Assembly: GCA_030734395.1 (NCBI GenBank) | Contig: JAUZTG010000044.1 | Location: 248,001-312,000 of the forward strand | DNA from: Sarocladium kiliense | Taxonomy: Eukaryota; Ascomycota; Sordariomycetes; Hypocreales; Sarocladiaceae | Reading direction: 5' to 3' | Length of the DNA stretch: 64,000 nt | Part shown: positions 1 to 12,000 of the stretch, piece by piece | How the letters are laid out: each line of letters opens with the position of its first letter | Numbering within the stretch: position 1 is the stretch's first letter | Notes under the pieces: model-generated | What the model was told of the DNA's origin: nothing | Seen by the model: only the letters and a program-made list of their open reading frames with translations | Databases searched by the model: none | Position numbers and translations under genes: made by a program

Positions 1-1200
1 TGGGAGGCTGGTGCTATGTTCGGCACCTTCGTCGACTACTGGGACATGACAGGAGACGAGTCGTACAACAAAATCACCATGCAAGCGCTTCTGCACCAGG
101 CCGGCCCTGACAGAGACTACATGCCCGAGAACCAGACCCTGCAAATGGGTAACGACGATCAAGGCTTCTGGACCATGGCCGCGATGAGCGCTGCTGAGAA
201 GGGATTCCCTGACCCTCCTGAGGACGAGCCGCAGTGGCTGGCGCTAGCACAGGCGTGCTTCAACGAATGGGTAGGCCGTTGGGATGAAGATCATTGCGGT
301 GGTGGTCTGCGCTGGCAGATCTTCCCCTTCAACAACGGATACGACTACAAGAACACCATCTCCAACGGTTGCTTCTTTAATGTCGCATCTCGTCTCGCAC
401 GCTACACTGGCAACGACACGTACGCCGAATGGGCTGAGAAGATCTGGGACTGGCAGAGGGAGACAGGCCTCATAAACGACAAATTCCAGGTATTCGACGG
501 TCGACATGCTCTTGAGGATGGTGGTTGCGGCAAGATCGACACAATCGAGTGGACTTATAACGCTGGTATCTATCTCCACGGTGTGTCAGTGTTGTACAAC
601 TATACTGAGGATGCCAAGTGGAAGGATGCGACCGAGGGCATTCTCAAGAACTCGATGAGTCGCTTCTTCCGTAACGATATTCTCTACGAGCAGTTCTGCG
701 AGCGTGGCGAAGTTTGCAACCAGGACCAGCGAACGTTCAAGGGCTACCTCCTCCGATGGCTGGCAGCGGCGTGGCAGATGGCATCGTTTGCTCGGGACGA
801 CATCCGACCTTTGATCCAAAACGCAGGTGTCTCAGCGGCAGCATCGTGCATTGGTCCCGTCATGGAGCGATTCATTGGCCATGATGGTACTGCCTGTGGG
901 TTCTCGTGGCTCACGGAGGATTTTGGTCAATTCGACGGCAAGGTCGGCGTCGGTGAGCAGATGAACGCTCTTGACGCCATCATGTACAACCTCGTCGAGG
1001 ACGCGAAGCCACCATACACTGCCGATTCGGGCGGTACCTCCCAGGGTGATGTGGATGGTGGTGTGTCTGATGACAGCAAAACGCCGACGTTGAGGGACAT
1101 TACGATGGGAGACAAGGTCGGAGCTGGTATCCTGACGGCGCTCCTGATTGCGCTCATGGTAGCGTTCTCGACGTACCTGATCATGGAGGGCAAGTACTAG
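1..1200 (+). CDS. DFG5: Dfg5/Dcw1-type GH76 mannan endo-1,6-alpha-mannosidase, 5'-truncated
   Basis: The reading frame is open from base 1 and reads WEAGAMFGTFVDYW before the first in-window Met, so the start codon lies outside the window. The visible part is 399 residues. It matches the fungal Dfg5/Dcw1 branch of glycoside hydrolase family 76, which acts at the plasma membrane and links GPI-anchored mannoproteins to the cell-wall glucan. The GH76 paired aspartates are in MGNDDQGFW (fragment residues 52-53), and a second conserved block is IEWTYNAGIYLHG. The C-terminus has a Ser/Gly/Asp-rich spacer and then a hydrophobic segment (about nt 1120-1185) ending MEGKY, consistent with a GPI-attachment signal or membrane anchor. 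No intron is seen in the visible part. Assignment to family is firm; Dfg5 versus Dcw1 paralogue cannot be settled here. Confidence 0.93.
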   Translation, partial: WEAGAMFGTFVDYWDMTGDESYNKITMQALLHQAGPDRDYMPENQTLQMGNDDQGFWTMAAMSAAEKGFPDPPEDEPQWLALAQACFNEWVGRWDEDHCGGGLRWQIFPFNNGYDYKNTISNGCFFNVASRLARYTGNDTYAEWAEKIWDWQRETGLINDKFQVFDGRHALEDGGCGKIDTIEWTYNAGIYLHGVSVLYNYTEDAKWKDATEGILKNSMSRFFRNDILYEQFCERGEVCNQDQRTFKGYLLRWLAAAWQMASFARDDIRPLIQNAGVSAAASCIGPVMERFIGHDGTACGFSWLTEDFGQFDGKVGVGEQMNALDAIMYNLVEDAKPPYTADSGGTSQGDVDGGVSDDSKTPTLRDITMGDKVGAGILTALLIALMVAFSTYLIMEGKY

Positions 1201-2448
1201 GCGATGGCGAACCCGATGCTTCGATGTTTCTCTCGAGCCAGTGATAAGCAATCACTGGAAATGCTTTGTTTCTTAGCAAGTTCAAGAATTCCTGGGGTTC
1301 CCTCATCGCGTTGACGGAACAGCGGAGAACGCTCGCTACAGCAGCCAAAAGCCGGAGACTTAGCCGGCGAGTGAGGGCCGGGTATGCGGGTTTTCCGCGT
1401 CACGTCCACCATCACTAGGAAAAGGGCATGACTTGTTTGTTTTTCCGACCACCAGAGAACTCTTCAGGAAAAAGGAGAAGGAAACTCTTTGGGCATATGA
1501 CTTGGCGTTTTACAGGTGGGACAAAGCTGCTATTTGTTTTATTTTTCTCATCGAGAGTTCTTCCTGCGAGGACGTAGATGGTCTGGATATGCGACTGTAC
1601 GTGGGGTTGTAAGGATTTCCCCCACCGCAAGGGTTTGGCCTGCCACGATAGAGCTGTTATTTGAGACATTTTTCTTGTTCTTACTCCGTTTGTATAGGGA
1701 TGGGGGTCAATTTGCTTCTTGGTAGCTTGCTTTACATAAAGGATTCACCTGACGACCTTCAGACTGCAACGTGAGACCTAGCCCCCACGTACGAGACCCT
1801 GACCCCCAATAACGCGGGGTTCTACGTGGGAGGGTAGACATCCCAATGAGGCAAATTAGGCAATGTTAACCGCTCAGGAAACGCCAGAGGACGGGAATGG
1901 GGCCAGGAGATGGTCAATAGTGCCATCCGTCGGTCCTGCTTCTCGGTGTGTAGAAACCCGAGAAGCGCTGCTCTAACAGCTGACGCTGGGAGCCATGCCC
2001 TGCGTGTGCTAAGGACCTGCCCCCCTCCATTCGGTGCCCCTCCCCCTCCATCTTCCTCACCACCATCACCACGTAGAGCGCCGTCCATCCAATCCATCTC
2101 CTCTGTTTGCGCTACTAACGAAGTACCACCCACATGCTACCCTCAGCCATGACACCATGCATCCATCCCCGCTGCCACCGGCCCTGGTAGAATCCCCACC
2201 TCCAGACCCAGAGCCTGGGGGAGCTCTGCGCAGGTCCAGCGTCCATCGCCGACAGCTCTCCGGTACACAGTCCACGATACTTAAGTCATATCCGCCCTGT
2301 CCCATTCGTCAAGCTGCTGCTTTTCTCCTCTTCCTCTCCTTGGACCTGATTCTTCTCTTGTTCTCATACTTCCTTCATTGAGTCTCCGATTGATCGTCCA
2401 TTGATACCCTCCCGTTCTTCAGTTTGACCAGAACGAAATCTTCCCGTC
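1201..2448. other. Intergenic: 3' end of GH76 gene and promoter/leader of DAK gene
   Basis: No supportable gene is seen. The last ~400 bases (about 2030-2440) are pyrimidine-rich, typical of a fungal 5' leader, and lead into the DAK start codon. Short open frames on both strands overlap one another and have no recognisable protein character. Confidence 0.7.
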
Positions 2449-4280
2449 ATGTCAGCGAAGCACTTTGTAAACGACGCCACGACCCTTGTGTCGTCGGCCC
2501 TTCACAGTCTCACTCTCACAAACCCCACCGTTGCCCTTGACGCAGACAACAAGATCATCTACCGTCGCCCAACAAATGGCGAGAAGCAGGTTTCCATCCT
2601 TTCTGGTGGTGGCTCTGGCCACGAGCCCTCCTTCGCCGCCATGGTCGGTCCCGGCATGCTCTCTGCTGCTGTTGCCGGGACGATCTTCGCCAGTCCCTCT
2701 GCCGAGCAGGTCCGTGTGGGAATTACCTCACGGGTTGATTCAGAGAAGGGCATTCTGGTTGTAGTCATGAACTACACTGGTGATATCCTGAACTTCGGTA
2801 TGGCGGTTGAGAAGGCCAAGGCTGCTGGGGCTAGCGTTGAGATGGTCGTTGTTGGCGACGATGTTGGTGTTGGCAGGGCAAAGGCTGGCAAGGTCGGACG
2901 GCGTGGCATTGCTGGCACTGTCCTCGTCCTCAAGATTGCCGGAGCTCTCGCTGCGCAGGGTCGTCCTCTTTCAGAGGTTGCTAAGGTTGCTCGCCTGGTC
3001 TCTGACAATCTCGTCAGTGTTGGAGCCAGTCTCGAGCACGTTCATGTGCCTGGTCGCTCAGCAGACTCGAGTGACAGCCTTGCTCTCGGCGAGGTCGAGA
3101 TTGGCATGGGTATTCACAACGAGCCTGGATCTGCTCGTGCTAAGCTCGACCTGCCTCAGCTTGTCGACCGTATGCTGACCCAGCTTCTCGACCAGTCCGA
3201 CAAGGACCGTGCATTCGTCAATGTCAACTCAAATGAGGTCGTTCTTCTCATCAACAACCTCGGTGGAGTCAGTGTTCTCGAATTGGGTGCCATTACTGCC
3301 GAGGTGGTCAGCCAGCTCAGTAGCAAGCACAACATTAAGCCTGTCCGCATCATCAACGGCACTTTCATGACCTCACTCAACGGCCTCGGCTTCTCCATCT
3401 CCCTCCTCAATGTTGTCAATACCGACATTGGTGGCCCTAGCATGATCGAGCTCCTGGATGCTCCTAGCGAGGTTCAGGGCTGGTCTGCCCCTATTCAAAA
3501 AACCACATGGGAGGCCAAGAACGAGGCTACGAGGACGGGAAACACCAGTGTAGGCCAAGAGGTCAAGGCGAGTGGGCTCAAGATGGATCCCGCTGTTGAG
3601 AAGGCCGCTGTTACGACTGCTCTTGAGCGTGTTATTGCTGCTGAGCCTGAGATCACCAAGTATGACACTGTTGTCGGTGATGGTGATTGTGGTATTGGTC
3701 TCAAGCGTGGTGCTGAAGGTAAGTTACACAATGCAGCCTGTCTGTTCCGTATGATTCGGTGACTAACACTCTTGTTACAGCCATTCTTAAGCACTTGAGC
3801 AGCAACCCTCTCACTGGTGATGTCGTGCTCGATGTCGCATCCGTCGTTCCTGTCATTGAGAACAACATGGACGGCACTTCCGGTGCTCTCTATGCCATCT
3901 TCTTCAACGCCCTCGTCCTCGCTCTACGCACCCTCTCCCCAGGTGAGGCCAACGCCCAGACCTGGGCCACCGCCCTCCAGCAGACCTGTGAAGCTCTCTC
4001 TAAGTACACCCCTGCGCGTCCTGGTGACCGTACTCTCATTGATGCCCTTTACCCCTTCGTCGACGTCCTGAACAAGACTGGCGATTTGGTCAAGGCCGCC
4101 GAGGCGGCGCTCAAGGCTGCTGAGGAGACCAAGGGCATGCAGGCTAGCTTGGGTCGTGCAGTCTACGTCGGTGGCAGCGGTCATGAGGAGGTTCCGGACC
4201 CAGGTGCCTGGGGCCTTGCGGTCTTCTTCCTCGGTCTGGCCGGGCTGAAGCCTGCTGACGATGGCTGGGAGAAGATCTGA
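2449..4280 (+). CDS. DAK1: Dihydroxyacetone kinase (Dak), 589 aa
   Basis: This ATP-dependent kinase phosphorylates dihydroxyacetone (and glyceraldehyde) in the cytosol. It acts in glycerol use and detoxification of dihydroxyacetone. Two exons (2449-3718 and 3781-4280) join in phase across a 62-nt GTAAGT...CAG intron with branch GACTAAC, giving 589 residues, close to the yeast Dak1/Dak2 length. The N-terminal DakK domain shows GGGSGHEPSF (about residue 51) and the substrate-binding His in GMGIHNEPG (about residue 223), which forms a covalent hemiaminal with the substrate in this family. The C-terminal DakL domain has the nucleotide/metal motif VVGDGDCGIGLKRGAE just before the intron and GGSGHEEVPDPGA near the end. 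It converges with SMD2. Confidence 0.97.
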
Positions 4281-4611
4281 GCGAGTCAAGTCCAGCGGTT
4301 AAGAGCAGGCTGTTTCATGTGAAAATTGCGTAGCGTGGAAAGATCGTCAGAGTGTATGGGAAAGGTAGCCAGCCATGCAGCAAAGGAACATGCTTTATGT
4401 GTAATGTATTGAAGAAAAAGTTCAAAGCCATTTTCAACGCCTTCTCAAGGATTCTTGTGCATTGTGTGGCCTTTTGTATAAAACCCGTCAAAAGACCGAA
4501 ACCCTTTGCGAAATATTCCCGATATCAAACATGTCGTCGCCTATCCCCTTGCGTGAATCCTCCCGTTCGTTCGTCTATCATCGGCCCCGCTCGCTTGGTT
4601 CATTAAAAGCC
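4281..4611. other. Convergent 3' intergenic region
   Basis: The 331 bases between the stop codons of DAK (+) and SMD2 (-) should hold both 3' UTRs and terminators. No gene is seen. Confidence 0.7.
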
Positions 4612-5133
4612 TCAGCTCAGTAGCACGAGAATGACGCTATCACCTCTGAGGAACCTGTGTGCTTGTCAGTGGTTGCAAATTCCTTCATGAAGGATATGAG
4701 AACGTACATCTTGCTGATGAACCTGTCCTTGTTAACTGGCCGCCCCTTCTTTCCGTCAGCAAGACGTGGCGTTTCTGTCCACATCTCCTTCACGTTCTCG
4801 AGAACCATGTTGCAGTGGCGATCGAAGGCCTTGACGCGGGCGAGGAGCTTGCGGTTGTTGCGGATGGAGATGAGGACTTGGTTGTGGGATCGGACAGCGG
4901 AGTGGAGGATGCTGAGGGGACCGGCGGCGAACTCATGCTCTTCAAGCTGAGCAATCTCGTACTCTCTGTACTCGTGTCAGTGTTGACCGTAGGAGGTCGC
5001 GAAGGGAAAGACGAACGTGAGCTCGGAGCGCGACTTGGTGAGGAGTTCCCTAGAGATAGAAGTTAGCGGGCGTGAGTCGCGAATGGCGGCGCATTGCAGG
5101 TCGCATGACATACTGAATCTTGGGGTCCGCCAT
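4612..5133 (-). CDS. SMD2: Small nuclear ribonucleoprotein Sm D2, 117 aa, four exons
   Basis: Core spliceosomal Sm protein; Sm D2 joins the heptameric ring that binds the Sm site of U1, U2, U4 and U5 snRNAs. Reading the minus strand, exons 5114-5133, 5017-5049, 4708-4965 and 4612-4654 join in phase. Introns are 64, 51 and 53 nt. The product is 117 residues, as expected for the family. Diagnostic blocks are EFAAGPLSIL, QVLISIRNNRKLL (Sm1), RVKAFDRHCNMVLENV (Sm1) and the Sm2 part RFISKMFLRGDSVILVL, which is created only when the last intron is removed. The first exon is only 20 nt and the second 33 nt. No single open frame covers the gene. It is transcribed divergently from the 3-hydroxyisobutyryl-CoA hydrolase gene. 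Confidence 0.96.
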
Positions 5134-5629
5134 CTTGTCTGACTGGCGTTATGAGTTGGAGAGAGGGGAGGGAGGAGGTCGAAGTTGCAAGGCTGAAGAA
5201 TTGACGTGGGATGCGATGCCCTTTCTCGAACGAAGCTGCACCACCATCAAGGCTGTCTGTCCCTCGTCGAAAAGGTCGAAATCGGGTCTTGGAGCTGTGA
5301 TTGGCGAACGCCGGCAGAAATATGGAGCAACGTGACAGTCCCTGGCGGACAGGTGTCTTAGGCCCCTGGACCCCCTGTCGCCAATGGGTTTACCGCAGCT
5401 CTAAAGCTTTCTCGGGCGCAACTGTACGAAAGCCGCTGGTATCCCTCGGTGGTCTGATTTTCGTCACGGACGACGGGAAAAGCATTGCCGGCAACACCAC
5501 CCATTGCCGCCCCTCCAAGCACTTAACCTTCGCTTCCAGATGCGCATGGTTTGGGGATCGAGCTCTTCAGCGTTTCTGTCTTAGTCGATCTCCTCTTTCT
5601 CCTTACCTCACCCATCCACACGCTTCCTC
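5134..5629. promoter_or_regulatory. Shared divergent promoter region of SMD2 and HIBCH
   Basis: The 496 bases between two divergent start codons must hold both promoters and leaders. The part next to HIBCH is pyrimidine-rich (about 5575-5625). No specific operator was recognised. Confidence 0.6.
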
Positions 5630-7202
5630 ATGTCGTTTCGCAGCATCGCAGCCAGGGCTGGCTCTATCGCCAACGCTGCTTCGGTCAGCCGAAACTCCTT
5701 CGGCAGCATGGCATCCCTCGGCGCAAGAAAGGTGAGAGCACTAACTGAACTACGGGGACTTACAGTTGGCGATGAGGACCGACTGACATGTGTTGTAACT
5801 GCAGCTATCGACCGAAGCTACCACGATCAGGGAACTCCCTGGTGACGAACCCAACGATGTTGTCTTCGAGAGCAAGTACGGTCTGCGAACCATCATGCTC
5901 AACCGGCCGAAGAAGCTTAACTCGCTCAATGCCTCGATGATCCGCAAGATTGTGCCCCGTCTTGTCGAGTGGGAGAAGTCAGACATGGCCAACGTTGTCG
6001 TCATGAAGGGTGCTGGCGAGAAAGCCCTGTGTGCTGGAGGCGATGTCGCTGCCCTGGCACAACAGAATTCTGACATCTCGGGCGGCTGGCAGCTCTCGGC
6101 CGACTACTTCGCCCTAGAATACAAGCTCGATCACTACATTGCGACCTACCAGAAGCCCTATATTGCGTTCATGGATGGTATCACCATGGGCGGTGGCGTT
6201 GGACTGAGCATACATGCGCCGTTCCGAATTGCGACGGAGAAGACCGTCTTTGCCATGCCTGAGACTACGATCGGCTTCTTCCCTGATGTTGGAGCGTCTT
6301 TCTTCTTGCCTAGGATGAACGGATCTATCGGCACATACCTCGCCCTCACTAGCGAGCGTCTGACTGGCCCCAACGTCCTCTACTCCGGTATTGCCACTCA
6401 CTACCTCCACTCTACCAGCCTTCCCGATGTCGAGGCTCGTCTCGCCGAGCTTCGCTTCAAGGATTCCGACACCAAGCAAGACCGTCTCAGAATCATCAAT
6501 CAGACGCTCGAGGAGTTCGCGACTGGCCTTCCTCACGACCAACCCATGCAGCTCAGCGGTGAGCTTCGCGAGGCCATCGATCGGTGCTTCAGCAAGAACA
6601 ACATTGCGGACATCATGCAGGCTCTGAGCGAGGAGCGCGGCGGTGTCGTTGAACAGTGGGCGCAGAAGCAGCTGGAGACTATGACGAAGCGGTCACCGAC
6701 GGCTGTTCACGTGGCGCTTAGGCAGATGCGCAACGGTGGCAAGTGGGACTTGGCCGAGACGTTTAACAAGGAGCATCAAATCGCAACTAAGTTCATGAGA
6801 CATCCCGATTTCGTCGAGGGAGTCACAGCGCTGCTCGTGCGCAAGGAGAAGCCCAGGTGGCGCCCCGCCTCACTTGAAGATATCCCCTTAAGCGAGGATG
6901 TGACTCAGCCGTTCTTCGATTTCAACCCGGAGCACAAGCTGGAATTGTTCACAGACAAGACATACAGAGAGTACCCTCATGCGGAGCTCGGCATGCCTTC
7001 GGAGAAGGAGGTTCAGGAGGTGCTCAGGGAGGGTGGTGGTGAGCTGACCAGGAGATCACTAATCAACAAGATCGTCGCGTCAAGGCAAGGAAGACAGGGC
7101 GTGAAGACTGTGGTGGAGGAGATTGTGGCGAGGAAGACGGAGGTTGACTCCTTGGGCAAGGCCGTTTGGCTTCGGGAAACCTCATCAGGCAGCAAGTTGT
7201 AG
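5630..7202 (+). CDS. HIBCH: 3-hydroxyisobutyryl-CoA hydrolase, mitochondrial, 499 aa
   Basis: Enoyl-CoA hydratase/isomerase-superfamily thioesterase that releases 3-hydroxyisobutyrate from its CoA ester in mitochondrial valine catabolism. Exon 1 (5630-5731) encodes a 34-residue Arg/Ser/Ala-rich leader beginning MSFRSIAARAG, a good mitochondrial presequence. Exon 2 is 5805-7202. The 73-nt intron also contains an earlier CAG at 5765; using it would hit a stop, so 5804 is chosen. Family motifs are CAGGDVAAL (from about residue 110, oxyanion hole), GGGVGLS (about 173) and PETTIGFFPDVG (about 196-207) with the Glu and Asp used in catalysis by this family. The length is normal for fungal members. 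Related yeast Ehd3 is a mitochondrial ribosome-associated paralogue, but the full motif set favours an active hydrolase. Confidence 0.95.
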
Positions 7203-7793
7203 ATATTATTTGGTGTAGATAAGATGCGGTGTAAGATAAAGATTTCGGATACCTAAATGGTGAATCCTAAAAGCACAAAACACAAGACTTCAGTGACAGC
7301 GGCTATGTATGTCTTGATCAGGCGAAATTCACGATGATCACAGCACGCCCATGTTCGATCGGGAAGAACATGTTCGCATGTTGAGATGGCGTATTTGAAA
7401 ATGGTACGGTCCAATTACATCCAAATGCATTGATCGCTATTTTGTTGGGGGAAATGAATGAAGTCGCTGCGACAGACAGGTCGTGCCGACGAAGCTAATG
7501 ATGCGACGTGGAGGCGTGATGATGCGTGATTTGGTGGGGACGTCGGTGATTCAGCATCAAAATCGGGTGAAACCACCATGAAAATCATCAAAAGGGTCAT
7601 TTACACCGGGCGGCAAAGCTTCAAGCCGACTGTCGCCTGGAGGAGGGGTAAAATAGTGCCCTCGTGGGAGTGTGCTAAGCGTAAAGGTGGTGCGGTGGTG
7701 GGTGGTGGGATCGAAAGAGTGCGTGTCACAGGGGACCGATTAAGACAAAGCCAACAAGGCTCATGGATATGGCTTCAGGTTCACAGAAAACGG
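7203..7793. other. Intergenic region downstream of HIBCH
   Basis: Contains the 3' UTR of HIBCH and the upstream promoter of the next gene. Nothing coding was recognised. The last sense-strand ATGs before the GATA-factor start are at 7763 and 7769. Confidence 0.6.
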
Positions 7794-7801
7794 TATATAA
7801 G
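7794..7801 (+). promoter_or_regulatory. TATA box (TATATAAG)
   Basis: TATATAAG followed by a G-rich stretch is a canonical core-promoter element on the plus strand. With normal spacing, transcription would start near 7825-7835. It sits about 1.29 kb upstream of the GATA-factor start codon, at the left edge of the ATG-free stretch. Confidence 0.6.
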
Positions 7802-9087
7802 AGGGGGCCCCCTCCTCTGACGGACCAAGAGGGGCAGGTGAACTTGCAAGAAACCTCATCATCCATCCTGTTCTTCACGGACATCGATCGTTGTTGAAGG
7901 TTACCGGACCTTGTGTCTGAAAGCCTAGCCAAGGTCAGCCCGGAGACGACGGAGCTAAAGTCCGGACAGAGAGCAAAGACGACCAAGAGGAGGGCAAGCT
8001 GGGTCATTTGAAAGAGACCCGAAAGCGAGTCAGAGCCAGGGGCCAAAGTCAGTCTGATAGCAGGCCCAGACTGGCAGAGGAAGAGGAGGGCAAAACAAAA
8101 GCAAAGCAGCATCGACGACGCAGCAAATACATCCGCCGGCCGGAGTGGGGCTATCGGTAGTCCGAACAGTGGCTGGGGCGGCCCATCAGCCTCACTGTTA
8201 AACGGTACAAGCCACACATTGACGGCAAACGCGAAGACCTTCTCGATCGGGTAAGTGGAGGCTCAAATCGCTCTTCTTGTCCAATCACAGCCCCAGAAGC
8301 CGCCGCTGGAACGGCTTCACTTGCAGGCGCGTCGGCGTTTGGCACCAGGGAAGCTCCCGTCGCGCTAGCACACGCCTGGAACTGGACTTCACGTCACTGA
8401 AGGGCTGCCAGCAACAGTCTGGAAGGATTGGAGCCCCCGACCTTATTTCTTTACATTACTGGCTTGAATCTTTACCAGGTGCTAGGCACCCCTGTCATCA
8501 AGTGCTAACCCTGTTTTGTGTGTGTGCCTCTAGGCCTGTTATCGCTGTCACATCATCCAAACACCCGAGGCCAACACCAACACGGTTGTTGTGACTTGCC
8601 TCCTACCTACACCGTCACGAACTCTTCATTTTGTCTTCGTCGATCTCTCTTTTGTGGACTCTAAACCTTCTCTACTTCACTTCATCTCCCACCGCAATCC
8701 AATCGACTTTTCCTCCTCCCTTCGGCCCCGCTGAAGTCCCGTGTCTTACTTAGACGGAGACGGGCGTGTGCGTCTCGGGCTCCACCTTGACGCGAGGATT
8801 CTACGTCCAAGGCGCGCGCGTCACGATCGACCAAGGAACGGCACCTGCCTCCTCTATTTCCGCAGCGACCACTAATCCTGGGCTTCTTTCTTCCTTTGGG
8901 CCTGGGAACCAAGGTCACCTTTTCCAATTCCACAGCCAAACCCACAACCACCTCACGGATCACGTCGAACATCTCCGTCCGGGCAATTGGCGTTCTCTGC
9001 CACCAGCGACCCGGAGCTCGTCTGTGTTCAGGCTGCACCTAAAACACAGCGCAGCATCCGCCGCCCGGAGAAGAAGCGACCAGAGCC
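7802..9087 (+). promoter_or_regulatory. Probable ATG-free long 5' leader of the GATA-factor gene
   Basis: Reading the plus strand base by base, there is no ATG between 7771 and the start codon at 9088, although many would be expected by chance. This fits a transcribed leader under selection against upstream start codons. Within it, GTAAGT at 8251 and a CTAAC...CTCTAG at about 8505-8533 could bound a leader intron. The part 8590-8740 is CT-rich. Minus-strand open frames here have no family resemblance. Confidence 0.55.
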
Positions 9088-12000
9088 ATGGCTTCGCCAA
9101 TGCACATAGCCCCTGCGGGCGCTACGTGGAGCAACAATGGCCAGCAGCAGATGCAAACGATGCAGCAGATGTATTCAGCTCCCGAGACTGAGCAACCCGG
9201 GCCGGAGACAAGGTCAATGGGCCGTACGTACTGCATCTTGCGTTGCCGATGCTTGCATCTCGCCCTAGCGAGAGGATGACAGGACTGACTCGCAACTATA
9301 GTCAAGGTGCACTACACATTCGACCGAGAGAGCAAGGTCAACTGCCTAGCACGGCATCCTCAAACCTTGCAAGTTCAAACAGTTCCTATCGACGAGACGA
9401 ATGCCATCGGCATCGTGGATATTCGATCCTGCATCCACGCTATTACCGAGTGCAGCCCCGAGCTGACCGCCCACGATACCGACTTCACCGTCTACGCTGT
9501 CGACTTCTCTGAGCCAGACACCCCTCTCGTTGGCCAGGGCATGCTCTCCGGTGTTCTTCAGTCTATGATGCCTGGCCCGGCGTCACAACAGGTGCCTAAG
9601 ATGGTCACAGGACGTGTGACAAAGAACATGCTCGCCGTCTTCAACGGCAGCAACCGAGAGACCCTCGAGGTGCGACTAAGGCTAACCGAGTCAGCCAAGA
9701 GGCAGGCTCAGCCAGGCATGGAGATGCAGCAGCAATCTCGCCCTATGGAACAGGCGATGACTCCTACAGGCTCTGCTGAATGGAGTTCATTCATGCAGTC
9801 GAATCCCCAGATCGGACAGCCTGCACAGATTTCACGCGTTGCCTCGCCAGCGTTGTCTCAGGGCATGCCCGCCACTATGGCGAGGCGCGACTCTTTCGGG
9901 CCAGGTCCGCAACATCACATTCCTCTCCCCGATCTTCAGAAGATTGCCCCCACACCCGTTGACCCAGCCAACGCGCCACCAAAGCCTCAACCCTCGTCGA
10001 GACCTTCGAGTCGCCAGTCAAACAGGGCCCCACGGAAGAAGCCACCCACTGGTCGCCCACGTGGCAGGCCGAGGAAGAAGCCCGTTGAGGGTAACACCTC
10101 TGGGTATGAGGATGGTACCGAGGGTGAAGAGGGCCCTGCCAAGAAGAGGGCTAAGACGATGGTGGCCGACAAGACTATGAACAATGCCTTCGGTACTGGG
10201 CCAGACTCTCTCCGCGTCGCCGCCAGCACGTCTGGCTCACTACGCAATTTCCGTCCCATCGCCTCCAGCAACGAGCCTACCGCTGGCAATCACCTACAAG
10301 AAGTGCCTCGTGCTCCGACACCAGTTCCCGATGGCATAGGCATGCCTGGCCGCGGTCCCAAGAACTCACTTCTCAGGCGCGGCTCGACGATGATGGGTCA
10401 GGAGATGAATCTGGGCCAGTCAAACAGCACAAACGCCTTTTCACCCAACAGTCAGGATGAGAGATCGCCCGAGTCCATGACTGCAGCAACTCCAGCCTAC
10501 TCTATGGACAGCCCCATTGATATGGGCTCATCGCCACCGGGTCCGCTGAATACGCAGTTTATGCGTTCTACCCCGGTCTCTAGTCCAGTCCTGCCACCTA
10601 TGCCGAACATGTTCTCTCAAGATAGCATGACGGATGTTGGTATGTTGCCGGAGGCGGTCTTCCAGATTCCAGAGCCTATGCAAAAAGACCTTATGTTCCA
10701 GTTCGATCACAATGGTCAGGATATGGCACAGACGGCGAGATACAATACACCAATGCCGACCTCGACGCCAGCTGGACCGGGCGATACCCTACCGCGCCTT
10801 GAACAGAGGCCAGTGCGACCGGAGCCAGTTCGACCTCGGCAACATCAAGGTCAGCAAGGGCAACAGTCCAGAGCAACTGTTCCGACGCCGCCACCGACTA
10901 CAGACGCTATTGACAAAATGGTCAGCCCTCCCGCTGATGAGACCCAAGGTGACGATGACGCCTCTCCAGAGCCTCAACAGGCTACAAATGAGCTCTCGCT
11001 CCCAGAACCACCGGCCAAAGAAGTGACACAAGCGAAGAAACCGGCACCGAAGCCGAAACGGCAGCGCAAATTGGCCAGATCACATTCGGCTGGCCCGTTG
11101 GCACTTCCAGTACCTGCCAGCGAACCCGCTGGACCTTCAAGCCTCGGTCAGAGCCTATCCTTCCCCAGCCCACCAAAGCCCGATGCCCCTGCAGCCTTGA
11201 GGCGCGCAAACTCGACTGGACCACTCAATCTTCCTATCCCGGCGAGCGACCCCATTGGGCCATCGGCCCTCTCAAGTATGCTACCGCCTTCCGACGCCGG
11301 GTTTCCAGGCAGCGATGCTCTCCCACCGTCTTCACCTCCGCTTGGCAAGCAGAACAAGAACTTCATCAAGAAGCACGCTATCAAGCAGCGCCTTCAAGAA
11401 GCAATTGCAAAAGGGGAAATGCCGCCCTACTGTAGCAACTGCGGTGCGGTTGAAACTCCGACGTGGCGAAAGATATGGGCTCAGAACCGCGAGGGGATTC
11501 CGGAATACGCTGAATACTCGGGCGAACCAGGCAGGATCACCGCGATTGAGATCATCAAACGCGATGAGGAGGCAAAACCAACAGCTTACCGACTCATCAA
11601 GAAGTGCCTTGGCGGCGGCGACAATAAGGAGGAGTGGCAAGAGATCTTGGTATGCAACCCTTGTGGGATCTGGCTTGGCAAGTATCACGAGCATCGGCCG
11701 CGTGAGCGATGGGACAAAGACGCTTCGCGTGTTGGTCAGGAGCGAAAGCGCCGGGCACCCGGGGCCAATGGTGGCAAACCGAAGAAGTCTCGCGCGAAGA
11801 GCGATGCGCAAACTGAACCCACACCTGACCCAGCACCGACCACTGATGCCCCTGTGCCCGTTGACGACGACGTGGCCCAGCAGATTGCTGCCTTAGCCGG
11901 CCAAAGTCAAGGAGGCAACAGCTTCCGAGCGGATAGTCAAGAAGCTGATCGACGCTCAAACCCAGGCTCAACGCATTCCCGCGGTAACGGAACGTCGCAG

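Noticed and set aside
7726..8217. 163-codon minus-strand frame with hydrophobic stretches
   Set aside because: Antisense to the TATA box and ATG-free leader of the GATA-factor gene; no family resemblance and no supporting splice or promoter signals.
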